Assembly (NCBI RefSeq): GCF_020320395.1
Contig: NZ_JAEDAH010000016.1
Location: 1-63,047 of the forward strand
DNA: 63,047 nucleotides
Reading direction: 5' to 3'
Source: Thalassolituus marinus
GTDB taxonomy: Bacteria > Pseudomonadota > Gammaproteobacteria > Pseudomonadales > Oceanobacteraceae
Shown: positions 16,281 to 24,653 of the stretch, in pieces
Numbering within the stretch: the first letter of the stretch is position 1
How the letters are laid out: each line of letters starts with the position of its first letter
Program-made: the position numbers and the translations under genes
Notes under the pieces: model-generated
Databases searched by the model: none
The model's input: the letters and a program-made list of their open reading frames with translations, nothing else
Told to the model about the DNA's origin: nothing

Positions 16281-16418
16281 ATGTGTTAGCGAGGGTGTCT
16301 CAATAATGTTTGTCCACGAAAGTGGTAGCAGATCAAGCGCGGTTTATGTGAGCGTTAGCACTCTATAGAGATCGATGATGATACCAAGTAAGTCACAAAC
16401 TGTGTTAGCGTGGGTGTC
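16281..16418. repeat. Direct repeat upstream of the Y1 transposase
   Basis: TGTGTTAGCG(A/T)GGGTGTC occurs at 16281-16298 and again at 16401-16418, exactly 120 bases apart, in the gene-free stretch 16214-16501. The first copy continues as GGGTGTCTCAAT, the same 12-mer that marks the break in the two truncated attC sites. The remainder of the stretch shows nothing else I can support. Confidence 0.65.
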
Positions 16419-16501
16419 CTGACCGTAGATTTTTTTCGGTTTAACGCTAGGCGACCGAAAAAGAATCCACTACTAAACTGATTGCTTAATTAGGGGATAG
16501 T

Positions 16502-16861
16502 ATGAAAAAACGGAAAAGCATTTTCACAATATCTACAATATTATCCTCTCTAGGTTTGATCATGTCAGGTGGGCTGGCTCTCGAAATATTTCACTATGTT
16601 ATTTCAGGTGAATACAAATTCGGAAAACTGGGTTATTCGTTATTGGTTCTGGTGGTAATTCCTTTAGCGTGGTTTTTTTATTTCGATATTGCTTTTAAGT
16701 GGGTCGAAAACAAGCCAGTGCCATTGAAGGTTAAGGTGTTTGGTTCCATATGTGGCATTGCAGCGGTAATTCTTACCGCTGGATTTGGGGTGTTACTTTG
16801 CTTTCCTGCAATCTTGTTAATGCTATATATATTTGTCTCCGGAGAGGAAGTAAATACCTAG
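16502..16861 (+). CDS. Small three-helix membrane protein (cassette-like)
   Basis: A 119-residue protein with hydrophobic segments near residues 9-32, 42-64 and 83-112, a positive N-terminus (MKKRKS) and a short acidic tail (SGEEVNT). GGGGATAGT lies before the ATG. An attC-like site follows about 100 bases downstream, consistent with a cassette, but no clear core site precedes the gene because the transposase region adjoins it. Family unknown. AT-rich like the other cassettes. Confidence 0.6.
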   Translation: MKKRKSIFTISTILSSLGLIMSGGLALEIFHYVISGEYKFGKLGYSLLVLVVIPLAWFFYFDIAFKWVENKPVPLKVKVFGSICGIAAVILTAGFGVLLCFPAILLMLYIFVSGEEVNT

Positions 16862-16960
16862 CAAGAGCATACCGTCCCCCCGCTTGGGTGGGGTGCGACG
16901 AGTTCAACCAAAAATAAAACGGACGGCCACTTCAGTACACCAAGTGCCGTGTCCAAAAAT

Positions 16961-17061
16961 AGCTAACAATGCCATTATGGAAGGACGCAAAAAGCTTGGC
17001 TGCGCTCCTTCGTCGCTACTCTTAGCCAAGCTTTATTGCGCCTCATATGGCGGCGTTACGC
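16961..17061 (+). other. attC site before copy 2
   Basis: The left end AGCTAAC and right end GGCGTTACGC (core 17055-17061) frame the strong complementary arms AAGCTTGGCTG and AGCCAAGCTT. Its last bases from 17053 on belong to the duplicated block, so the duplication edge falls at the core, where integrase would cut. Confidence 0.78.
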
Positions 17062-17083
17062 GTCAATCGCTCAGGGGGGCGCT

Positions 17084-17353
17084 GTGAGCACATATGAAGA
17101 AGAAATAGGAATTCTGCTAAAGGAAATGAAATACGAGCAAGCTTACTCCGTAGGAAAGGCGACCCTGGACCGAGAGCCAAATAACTCGGCGGTAGTAGAA
17201 TCTCTAAAAAAGGTTTCAGCGGCACTCAGATCACAATGTATGGATATGGCATGCAGAAAACAAGATTGCGCTCCGGCATACTTCGAGTTAGAAGACCTAT
17301 TGCGCAAAGTAAATGAACTTACCAAACAAAATATGTATGGTCGACAAGTATAA
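17084..17353 (+). CDS. Helical cassette protein (copy 2)
   Basis: An 89-residue near-identical copy of the product of 14211-14480, with the same GTG start and AGGGGGG ribosome site. Substitutions between the copies are few and mostly silent or conservative, so both look intact. Function unknown. Confidence 0.65.
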   Translation: MSTYEEEIGILLKEMKYEQAYSVGKATLDREPNNSAVVESLKKVSAALRSQCMDMACRKQDCAPAYFELEDLLRKVNELTKQNMYGRQV

Positions 17354-17356
17354 GAC

Positions 17357-17418
17357 ACATAACAAGCGCATATTGATCAGCCGCTTCGCTGCTTAGACCT
17401 CTCTTGGGGTGTCTCAAT
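17357..17418 (+). other. Broken attC (left half only), copy 2
   Basis: The same left half as at 14484: ACATAAC, then a GCCGCTTCGCTGC hairpin, ending at GGGGTGTCTCAAT. No right-hand core follows. Confidence 0.6.
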
Positions 17419-17486
17419 CGAAAAACAATTAACACTGTCTTTCAGTACGCCACACGTGCTGCACACAGAAACAGGAAAACAGGACA

Positions 17487-17915
17487 ATGAAAAATTCACC
17501 TGCTTTATTAATCAGCGACTGGATTGGCCTCGGACTTGGTACTCTGTGCGGGCTCATTCAGGGCATACTGTTCTTTCACAGCGAGCTAAGCCATAGCGCT
17601 GCGATGCAAAGCCCATGGCCGGGTGTGGCATTCGGTTTAATCGCACCAGCAATGCTGGCACTGCTATCACGCGGTGTGACCATGCCCATGCAGAGCATCC
17701 ATCTGGCGCTGGGAAAATATGTGAATACGTTATTTTTTGGCATTGCCGCGCTGATCAGCGCAGGGATTTCTGCGCTGGCTTACTATTTTATTGTCGGTGT
17801 TACGCACGGAGGCTTGGATGCTCCGGCATTTTTTATCGCCGCTGGTATCGGTTTTATTTTTGCGTATCTGATTAACCCCGCACTGGCATTTCGCCCGACC
17901 GGTGAGCCATCTTAA
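17487..17915 (+). CDS. Four-helix membrane protein (copy 2)
   Basis: A 142-residue protein with about four membrane segments, the same as 14614-15066 up to residue 135 and then ending RPTGEPS. It lies 29 bases from the convergent nudC stop and outside any complete attC. It may be a resident chromosomal gene next to which the array grew, which is inference. No family is recognised. Confidence 0.7.
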   Translation: MKNSPALLISDWIGLGLGTLCGLIQGILFFHSELSHSAAMQSPWPGVAFGLIAPAMLALLSRGVTMPMQSIHLALGKYVNTLFFGIAALISAGISALAYYFIVGVTHGGLDAPAFFIAAGIGFIFAYLINPALAFRPTGEPS

Positions 17916-17944
17916 ACTCAGAGGCTGGGGCAGAGCTGGCCCGG

Positions 17945-18766
17945 CTAACAATCGCGAATCAGCGTTACCGCCGCATCAATCAGTTTGCGCGCTACCGTCT
18001 GGGATGCTGGCAGTAAGGGTAAATCATCAATATCAAACCAGTCGGCGCTGTTGAGCTCGGTGGTGTCGATATTCAGCTCGCCACTGTCGTATTCGCATAA
18101 ATAGCCAAGCATTAACTGATGCGGAAACGGCCATGCCTGTGACACCAGATACTGCGGATTTTTTACCTGTATTCCGGCTTCTTCGAATATTTCCCGCGCC
18201 AGTGCTTCTTCCGCACTTTCGCCAGCCTCGATAAACCCGGCTAAACAGGAGTACATAGCGGTGCGATGGCGGTTGGAGTTGGCCAGCAGTAGCTGGCGGC
18301 CTTTGCGCACCACAGCAATCACACAGGGCGATATTTTAGGATAGGAGCGGTACTGGCAGGATGGGCACAGCAGCGCCCGATCGTTGGCAATGGTGACTAA
18401 CCCGGTGCCACAGCGTGAGCAGTAATTCTGGGTGCTGCGCCAGTATTTAAGCTGTGCCGCGGCATTAACCACACGGAAATCCTGTTCGCGGCTGTTCATC
18501 AGGTAATCACGCAGACTGATGGTCTGCCAGCCGTCCTGCGCCTGTGTCAGTTCAGCAATACGCAGCGTTTCGCCATCCACAGTACCCAGCACCATTTCCA
18601 GCGTGCGCTCCCCTGCCAGGGTTTCCTTGCTCCACGGCACGTCACTGTCGGGCTGATCGATCAGCCTTTGCGGCAGCAGCAGTTGCTCGCCCACAAAGTA
18701 CAGGGTCAGAGTGTCTTCGCTGTCCTGCCCCGCTTCAATGGCAGGATGATATTCAAACTCAATCAC
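17945..18766 (-). CDS. nudC: NAD(H) pyrophosphatase / RNA decapping enzyme NudC
   Basis: A 273-residue Nudix hydrolase that cleaves NADH and removes NAD caps from RNA 5' ends. The zinc ribbon is CSRCG near residue 118 with CPSCQYRSYPK near residue 134. The Nudix box is GFIEAGESAEEALAREIFEEAG near residues 178-199. The subfamily motif SQAWPFPHQLM is present at about residue 209. Full length. The ATG overlaps the MscS-like gene's stop by four bases, so it is the last gene of that operon. Confidence 0.95.
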   Translation of the reverse strand: MIEFEYHPAIEAGQDSEDTLTLYFVGEQLLLPQRLIDQPDSDVPWSKETLAGERTLEMVLGTVDGETLRIAELTQAQDGWQTISLRDYLMNSREQDFRVVNAAAQLKYWRSTQNYCSRCGTGLVTIANDRALLCPSCQYRSYPKISPCVIAVVRKGRQLLLANSNRHRTAMYSCLAGFIEAGESAEEALAREIFEEAGIQVKNPQYLVSQAWPFPHQLMLGYLCEYDSGELNIDTTELNSADWFDIDDLPLLPASQTVARKLIDAAVTLIRDC

Positions 18767-19584
18767 AGGCTACCACCCGGTTGCGGTCGGGCAATACCAT
18801 GTTTGGCCAGCAATGCGGTACCACGCTTTACAATATCGGACTGAAATGTTTTTTCGTAACGTACATCCAACACGTAGGCTTTAACCCGTAAGCGGATCGC
18901 CAGCATACGGGCGACCTCTACTTCTTCCAGTGTAAAATTAACCGGCTTTTTCAGATATGCATAACGGCTGGTAACGACCACTTCTTCAATTAACGCCTGA
19001 GCTTTATTGATATCAGCAGCCAGAGCCAGGTGAAAGTCGGTGACGACCATCATGTCCAGCTCACCGGCATTGCCTGACGCGACGACATCGGTAATAAAAC
19101 GTGAGTTAGGTATGGTTACCAGATTGTCATCCAGAGTATTCATGCGCACCGTACGCAAGCCAATCGATACAATCTCGCCGTAGGTATCGCCAAACACGAC
19201 ACGGTCTCCAACCCGGAAGGGACGGTCAAAGAGCAGCAGAATGCCGGCAACCAGCGAAGCTGCAATATCTTTCAGGGCAAAACCGAGCGCAACAGCAACA
19301 GAACCGGCGGCGGCATACAGTAGTTCTTTCGGCGGTTGCAGTACGGCAATGACCAGTCCGACAGAACCGAAAATATACAAGCCGAAACTCAGCAGTGTGG
19401 ATATCTGCAAAATAAGAAAGCGCCGTGCGGGTATTTTTTCCATCAGACGCTGGCTTACGGTGCTTAATCCCTGTGCCAGCGCCCACAGTAAAAAGCCACC
19501 CAAAATCAGCAGCAGGATTGCATACAGATTAAAAATACCTGCAATGCTCAGCAGGCCATCAACTAATCCATTGGTGTCATTCAT
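18763..19584 (-). CDS. MscS-like mechanosensitive channel
   Basis: A 273-residue small-conductance channel. Two N-terminal helices (about residues 13-36 and 57-80) precede the pore helix region GSVAVALGFALKDIAASLVAGI (about 93-115), with the Gly/Ala packing typical of MscS TM3. The beta-domain signature DRPFRVGDRVVFGDTYGEIVSIGLRTVRM follows near 118-147, then TIPNSRFI. The C-terminal alpha/beta part is complete. It overlaps by eight bases the stop of the upstream membrane ATPase gene, and its own stop overlaps the nudC start, so the three are translated as a coupled set. Confidence 0.92.
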   Translation of the reverse strand: MNDTNGLVDGLLSIAGIFNLYAILLLILGGFLLWALAQGLSTVSQRLMEKIPARRFLILQISTLLSFGLYIFGSVGLVIAVLQPPKELLYAAAGSVAVALGFALKDIAASLVAGILLLFDRPFRVGDRVVFGDTYGEIVSIGLRTVRMNTLDDNLVTIPNSRFITDVVASGNAGELDMMVVTDFHLALAADINKAQALIEEVVVTSRYAYLKKPVNFTLEEVEVARMLAIRLRVKAYVLDVRYEKTFQSDIVKRGTALLAKHGIARPQPGGSL

Positions 19585-21637
19585 TGAGCATGTTCATCCT
19601 GTTCAGCGTGCTGGTAACAGTGTAGTACCACAGCGCGGTGATGCTGTAGCGGCCGTCGTTGCCTTTCTCGATAACATCGTCCTCCTGTGCCGACTTCAGA
19701 GCATAACGAACGACATTTTCTGCCATGTCAGTTACCCGCATAATTTCTGCGGTTGAGAGACGGCCATGGGTTACCAGTGCGGCATACACAAACATATTAT
19801 TGGCGCTCGATTTTTCAATGCGCGCACTGGCCGGCAGACGTGGAATTCTTACCGTTGCCACATTGCGTAACGTGGATACCGATTCTTTCCACAGTTTAAG
19901 TGCTGTCACCGGGTTGCCGCGACAGGCATCCCAGAGCAAACTGAAATAGCGCTGTTCTGCGTTGCGTACGGTTTGTGTTGCCTGTGAACGGGTATCAATG
20001 AGAACCTCATCGTATAGCAGCCGGTAACCGCTTTTCTGATTTCTGGACAGAATCAGTGAGCGAATGTCTGACTGGCTCCAGCGTTTTGCCCGAATGACAT
20101 TTTTAATCTGGTAGTCCCGACCAAATACATTACACAGATATGCCCAGCTCTGATTGTTAATGACAATAACCCAGAAGACATTCTGCAGCTGCGCATTGGT
20201 TAACGACAGCAGGCTGCGCCAGCCATCAAATGCCCCCACCTCGGCCAGAAACAGGTTTTCAGCGTCGTTAATAATAATCAGCGTTGGTGATAAATGTTTA
20301 TCGGCTTCAACCAGTGCTGCCGGACCTCCTGCCAGGTTCTCATTGAGGGCCTCGCCAAGGAGCTGATACAACGCATCGGCCGAGATAGTTTTCGCTGGTA
20401 CATCAATGAGCCGGATCTGCGTTTCACTCTTTTCACTGGTTAATGTGTTAGCAAAGCGGCGCGCTGCAGAATTTTTGCCGATACCCGGTTCCCCACAGAT
20501 CAGCAATACATTTTCATTACTGCGTTCTTCATCCCAGAGGTCAAAGTTTTTGCGTATTGCGGCACTCAGTCCGGTGTCGATAATCGGGTATTCCCATTCG
20601 CCGTCGTCACTGAACCAGTGCAGGTAATCATCATCGATACGCTCTGAGACATCATCATCCGCTTCGTTTTCCGCGTTCTGGTTCTTCATGCGGAACCAGC
20701 GGGCATTCAGCTTCTGGAACCAGGAAAATTCCGCCAACAGCTGGCTGACAAATGCCTTGATAAACAACAGCAGGTTGAATGGTATCCACAGAGGCAAAGT
20801 GATTGTCATGAGCTTACCGTGACCGACTTTTTCGATCAGTGGATCCATGCTTTGCGGCAGCAGACGTTTCAGATTCAGGATCAGCTCTTCGCGGTAGAAA
20901 TACAGCAGGCGACAGATCACCAGCCAGCTGAACAGCCAGACAATAGCGCCAACCAACTGGCCGATCACCGACTGGGTGAACAGATAGCTGGTCAGGGCGA
21001 TCAACACCCAGGGCAGCAGCAGCCATGAAGTTGAAGATCGGGTACGCAATTCCAGTAAGGAGGTACTTTCGGCATTCATGTAATTACCGGCACCCTGACA
21101 AATGCTCTGCAGAAACCATTCACTGGCCAGTTTCAGCAGTACGTATAGAACATACACCTGAAACAGGATGAGCAGCGCACCGCCCAGCCCCATTTGCTGC
21201 TTATCCGGCGCTGGCACCAGTGTACTGAGCCACAACAGCATCCCCCAGGGCAGCAGCGGAGTGACACCAGACGCCAGCCTGGCCATGGCTCTTGCGCCCT
21301 GATGACGTAAGCCGCTGCTGACGATCTGGTTATGCCAGTGAATGATGCCATTCACCAGATAGCGCGCCAGAAATTTGGTCAGCCAGCGTAGTGGAAAAAT
21401 CAACAGCAGTGGCAGGCCGGAGTGCATAACAACCTGCCACAACCCGCTGTTGTCACTGCCGTGCAGCAGGGCGTGCCAGGCTGAGGAGACATTGAGCAAC
21501 GCCGCCAACAGGGCATCCCCCTCCTGTTGCAGATGCTGGAGCCAGTGCAGCACCGGTAAACTGTCGGCGGCCATGACCACCGACACGGAAGCAAGAAACA
21601 GCAGTGTGACCTGCAGCAGGCCATATCCTTTTGACAT
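19577..21637 (-). CDS. Membrane protein with AAA/STAND-like ATPase and C-terminal winged-helix region
   Basis: A 686-residue protein, not a named family to me. Residues 1-24 look like a signal peptide or first helix (TLLFLASVSVVMAAD). About five further hydrophobic segments lie between 74 and 300. A soluble region from about 345 carries a Walker A-like GEPGIGKNS (382-390) and Walker B LIIINDAEN (453-461), followed by a sensor-like strand VFWVIVINN (487-495). The last 80 residues (LVTHGRLSTAEIMRVTDMAENVVRYAL, then a DGRYSI wing) fit a winged helix. The start is placed at the second methionine because of GAAGGAATC and the signal-like sequence; an ATG ten codons upstream is possible. Overlaps the MscS-like gene by eight bases. 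A gating or control role over that channel is inferred. Confidence 0.75.
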   Translation of the reverse strand: MSKGYGLLQVTLLFLASVSVVMAADSLPVLHWLQHLQQEGDALLAALLNVSSAWHALLHGSDNSGLWQVVMHSGLPLLLIFPLRWLTKFLARYLVNGIIHWHNQIVSSGLRHQGARAMARLASGVTPLLPWGMLLWLSTLVPAPDKQQMGLGGALLILFQVYVLYVLLKLASEWFLQSICQGAGNYMNAESTSLLELRTRSSTSWLLLPWVLIALTSYLFTQSVIGQLVGAIVWLFSWLVICRLLYFYREELILNLKRLLPQSMDPLIEKVGHGKLMTITLPLWIPFNLLLFIKAFVSQLLAEFSWFQKLNARWFRMKNQNAENEADDDVSERIDDDYLHWFSDDGEWEYPIIDTGLSAAIRKNFDLWDEERSNENVLLICGEPGIGKNSAARRFANTLTSEKSETQIRLIDVPAKTISADALYQLLGEALNENLAGGPAALVEADKHLSPTLIIINDAENLFLAEVGAFDGWRSLLSLTNAQLQNVFWVIVINNQSWAYLCNVFGRDYQIKNVIRAKRWSQSDIRSLILSRNQKSGYRLLYDEVLIDTRSQATQTVRNAEQRYFSLLWDACRGNPVTALKLWKESVSTLRNVATVRIPRLPASARIEKSSANNMFVYAALVTHGRLSTAEIMRVTDMAENVVRYALKSAQEDDVIEKGNDGRYSITALWYYTVTSTLNRMNMLNE

Positions 21638-21684
21638 CAAATCAGATTCCTTCGGGTTCGTGGGCACAGAGCCACGTTGTCGTC

Positions 21685-22362
21685 TCAGCGGCGCAGGTAA
21701 CGCAACCAGCGGCCAATATTCAGCAGGCTCATTAACGACGCTGCCACGTAGGTCATGGCGGCGGCCAGCAGAATGCTGCGTGCGGCGCGCATGTCTTTTG
21801 GCTGCAGGTATTCACCATCACGCAGCAGTGGTAACGCTTTGCCGAAGCTGGCATCCCACTCTACCGGCAGGGTGATCAGATGCACCAGCGTCCCCAGCAG
21901 CATGGCTCCCACCGCCACCACCAGCGCCAGTCGTGAAAAGCCCGGCGATACCCCGGCCAGCAAAGGGGCCAGCAGCAGCGCCGCCGGTGCGATGCGTTGC
22001 ATCCACATGGCCAGTACGGCGAATACCGTGCGCGCCTGGAACATGCCTTCGCGCCGCGCATGCTGCAGCGCATGCCCTACCTCGTGTGCCGCGACCACGA
22101 CAGCCGTCAGGCTTTTGCCTTCGAATTTGTCGCGGGTCAGGCGCACAGCGCGGCTGCCCGGGTCGTAGTGATCGCCCGCCTCCGTGGCTTCGACCTGTAC
22201 GTTTTCCAGACCCATTTTGCTCAGCAGATGGCGCGCCATATCGCCACCAGTACCGGGGAAATCCTTGCGCAGACCGCTGTGGCGTTTCAGTACATGCTGT
22301 ACCCAGATGCCGGGCAGCAGCAGTATTGCCAGTAGCAGCAGTCCCAGCAGTAGCCAGATCAT
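21685..22362 (-). CDS. YugP-type membrane zinc metallopeptidase
   Basis: A 225-residue protein of the Zn_peptidase_2 (YugP) family. An N-terminal membrane helix (residues 2-20) is followed by the catalytic motif AAHEVGHALQHA near residue 91, then about three hydrophobic helices, ending with a conserved LPVEWDASFGKAL stretch (near 167) and ARSILLAAAMTYVAASL. It should cleave membrane or periplasmic substrates; none is known. It lies upstream of the membrane ATPase gene with a short gap and may be cotranscribed with it. Confidence 0.85.
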   Translation of the reverse strand: MIWLLLGLLLLAILLLPGIWVQHVLKRHSGLRKDFPGTGGDMARHLLSKMGLENVQVEATEAGDHYDPGSRAVRLTRDKFEGKSLTAVVVAAHEVGHALQHARREGMFQARTVFAVLAMWMQRIAPAALLLAPLLAGVSPGFSRLALVVAVGAMLLGTLVHLITLPVEWDASFGKALPLLRDGEYLQPKDMRAARSILLAAAMTYVAASLMSLLNIGRWLRYLRR

Positions 22363-22586
22363 TGTTGTCCTGTCCTGTACTCTGTGTTGTTGATATCTAT
22401 TCTACTGATGCCAGTGCGGCCGGGGAAAGCGCCGTTTCATGCGGGCCGTGGCGCACAGCAGTGCTGAAAGCCCGGCGCTGACCAGCAAAACCGTCATATC
22501 TGACCGCTCTGCTGGCGTTATCGGATTAGGCAGGGCTGGCCATCGCTGCTAGAATACGCGCCCTGTTTGATCCCGGAGTACTCCCA

Positions 22587-23231
22587 TTGAGTATTAACTA
22601 CATCGCCTCATCCAAACTGCCGACGCCGTTCGGTGTGTTTACTATGCATGGTTTTGAGGACAGTGAAACCGGTAAGGAACATGTTGCTCTGACCATGGGT
22701 GATGTCGCCAGCGGAGAGCCTGTTCTGGCCCGCGCGCATTCCGAATGTCTGACCGGCGATGCGTTATTCAGCATGCGCTGTGACTGTGGTTATCAGCTGG
22801 AAGAAGCACTGCGTTCGGTATCCGAAGCCGGTCGTGGCGTGGTGCTGTATCTGCGCCAGGAAGGTCGCGGCATTGGCCTGCTGAACAAGATTCGTGCATA
22901 CAATCTGCAGGACCAGGGTGCCGATACGGTTGAAGCTAACGAACGTCTGGGCTTTGGTGCCGACATGCGTGATTACAGCATGTGTCAGCCAATGCTGGGC
23001 CATCTGGGCATCAGCGCAATTCGCCTGATGACCAATAACCCGCGCAAGGTGAAAGCCCTGTCAGAGGCTGGCGTTACCGTTGCCGAGCGTGTGCCGCTGC
23101 AGGTTGGCCGCAACCCGCATAACGATGGTTACCTGAAAACCAAAGCCGCAAAACTGGGTCACTATCTGCCGCTGGACACCCAGGCCGATACGTTACCAAC
23201 CCATCAGGATGACGAGCCGGAAGGCGCCTGA
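22587..23231 (+). CDS. ribA: GTP cyclohydrolase II
   Basis: A 214-residue enzyme that opens GTP to 2,5-diamino-6-ribosylamino-pyrimidinone phosphate, the first step of riboflavin synthesis. Zinc ligands are in [22 protein letters not shown] near residues 51-72. The catalytic stretch [24 protein letters not shown] lies near 92-115. The start is a TTG following CGGAG, chosen because the N-terminus ([15 protein letters not shown]) then aligns with family members; no ATG fits. The C-terminus carries an acidic extension after LGHYLP. Confidence 0.95.
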   Translation: MSINYIASSKLPTPFGVFTMHGFEDSETGKEHVALTMGDVASGEPVLARAHSECLTGDALFSMRCDCGYQLEEALRSVSEAGRGVVLYLRQEGRGIGLLNKIRAYNLQDQGADTVEANERLGFGADMRDYSMCQPMLGHLGISAIRLMTNNPRKVKALSEAGVTVAERVPLQVGRNPHNDGYLKTKAAKLGHYLPLDTQADTLPTHQDDEPEGA

Positions 23232-23248
23232 TACCTGATCTGCGTGCA

Positions 23249-23281
23249 TAAAAAAACAGCCTCTTGCGAGGCTGTTTTTGT
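23249..23281. terminator. Bidirectional terminator between ribA and the response regulator
   Basis: Perfect inverted repeat AACAGCCTC/GAGGCTGTT around a TTGC loop, with an A-tract before and a T-tract after. It serves the convergent genes on both sides. Confidence 0.88.
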
Positions 23282-23297
23282 TTGTGGCGGGTATCTT

Positions 23298-24653
23298 TTA
23301 TTCAGGCTGACTGTCGGGCTCAGCCGTGTTTTCGCGACGAATGTGCAACTTGATTTCGTGCCCCTCAAACTGCAGCTGCATGGCCAGTAATTTATCCACA
23401 TGACGCTGAGTCAGCTGAGTGCCCTGCGACAACAGCACCACCCCAGCCGGACTGATCAGGTTATCCACCAGCACCATGCCAACCCGTGCTTCCTGAATAG
23501 GGATGCGTTCAAAATTTGATACCACGCCTTCGGTGTACTCTTTCAGTACATCCATAAAGATATCGACCAGCTCCCGGTCGTAGCGTTGTCCGGATAGTTT
23601 CAGCAGATACGCTCTGGCTGCATCCGGTTCCAGTGCTTCACCGAGAAAGTTGTGTTCACGCTGGCTGTCGACGTAATCACAGACGATGCGCAGAATACGC
23701 GCTTCTTTCGGGATGGCGTCACCGGCCAGCTTATCGGGGAAGCCTTTGCCGTTATACAGCTCCATATGCGAGCGGATAATATTGGACGCATTCTGCAGCG
23801 GCTCGAGCAGCATCAGCGTTGTCTGACCGTGAATCGGAAAATGCGCGTATTCCTGTTTTTCCACCATGCTCATTTGCGACACGGCTTTATCCAGAACGGC
23901 ATCCGGCAGCGGTACCTTACCGATATTGCGCAACAGTGCGGCGTAATACACATCCTGAATCTGCTGTCCCTCAAGGCCGGCAAATTCAGCAAATTCTTTG
24001 GCCAGCCGCGCCAGTTTTTCCGAACTTCCTTCTTCTTCGCCATTCCTGCGCTCCATGATGCCCACCAGAATATGCACCATGCTGTTAAATTCCTGACGCA
24101 GAGTGCGGTAGGCATCCTGCAATTTGGCTTCGGCCTCACCCACCTGGTCGGATTTTTCCTGATACTTTTCCTGCAGCTGACGATTAAGTCGTTCCAGCTC
24201 TTCGTTCTGAGTAACGATATGCGCATTGAGCTTCTGATTCGCATCTTTTAAATCACGGGTTTCAATCGCTTCAACGATTAATGCGCGCAGCATATCGTTG
24301 TCCCACGGCTTAGCAACGTAGCGGTAAATATTGCCTTCGTTTATAGCCTTAATCGCAGACTCAAGATCGGAGTAGCCTGTCAGCAATATGCGAATCATCT
24401 GCGGGTATAGTTCAAAGCAGTTTTTTAACAGCTCTGCACCGTTCATTCCCGGCATCCGCATATCAGAAATAATGACGTCGAAGCGTTCGTTTTGCAGCTG
24501 TTCCAGTGCTGCGGCACCACTTGTATGAGTGACCACATCGTACTGGCGGTGAAACAGCCTGCGCAGTGCCTGCAGCACTGATTCTTCATCGTCCACTATT
24601 AACAGGCGCCCATGTTTTTCACGGGCCATTTCTGAATAACCATCACTCAGCAT
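23298..24653 (-). CDS. Response regulator with degenerate HD-GYP-like output domain
   Basis: A 451-residue protein. An N-terminal receiver domain carries the acidic pair DDEE (21-24), phosphoacceptor Asp64 in IISDMRMPG, and Lys115 in AKPW. A coiled coil follows at about 130-195. The rest resembles an HD-GYP output domain: AALLRNIGKVPLPD stands where the LHDIGK metal motif is expected, and ELYNGKGFPDKLAGDAIPKEARIL resembles the GYP segment. The His-Asp pair is replaced by Arg-Asn, so phosphodiesterase activity is doubtful. The start overlaps the kinase gene by 11 bases and has AGGAG upstream. Confidence 0.88.
   Translation of the reverse strand: MLSDGYSEMAREKHGRLLIVDDEESVLQALRRLFHRQYDVVTHTSGAAALEQLQNERFDVIISDMRMPGMNGAELLKNCFELYPQMIRILLTGYSDLESAIKAINEGNIYRYVAKPWDNDMLRALIVEAIETRDLKDANQKLNAHIVTQNEELERLNRQLQEKYQEKSDQVGEAEAKLQDAYRTLRQEFNSMVHILVGIMERRNGEEEGSSEKLARLAKEFAEFAGLEGQQIQDVYYAALLRNIGKVPLPDAVLDKAVSQMSMVEKQEYAHFPIHGQTTLMLLEPLQNASNIIRSHMELYNGKGFPDKLAGDAIPKEARILRIVCDYVDSQREHNFLGEALEPDAARAYLLKLSGQRYDRELVDIFMDVLKEYTEGVVSNFERIPIQEARVGMVLVDNLISPAGVVLLSQGTQLTQRHVDKLLAMQLQFEGHEIKLHIRRENTAEPDSQPE

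Larger units (their letters stand above)
10037..17450 (+). mobile_element. Integron-type gene cassette array without integrase (CALIN-like)
   Basis: At least eight intergenic sites have the attC layout: a left RYYYAAC (often TAACAA) near the stop codon, internal palindromes, and a right GCGTTA (GTTRRRY) just before the next start. Gaps between successive genes are 70-115 bases. Except for the Y1 transposase, all genes read in one direction, are small, and are mostly unrelated to each other. No intI gene is present in the window. The right end is obscured by a duplication and a transposase. I infer a sedentary array or a remnant whose integrase has been lost or lies elsewhere. Confidence 0.8.
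17053..17891 (+). repeat. Duplicated 839-bp block, copy 2
   Basis: Second copy of 14180-15018. It contains the helical cassette gene, the truncated attC and most of the membrane-protein gene. nudC follows directly, so this copy probably marks the original right edge of the array. Confidence 0.95.
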
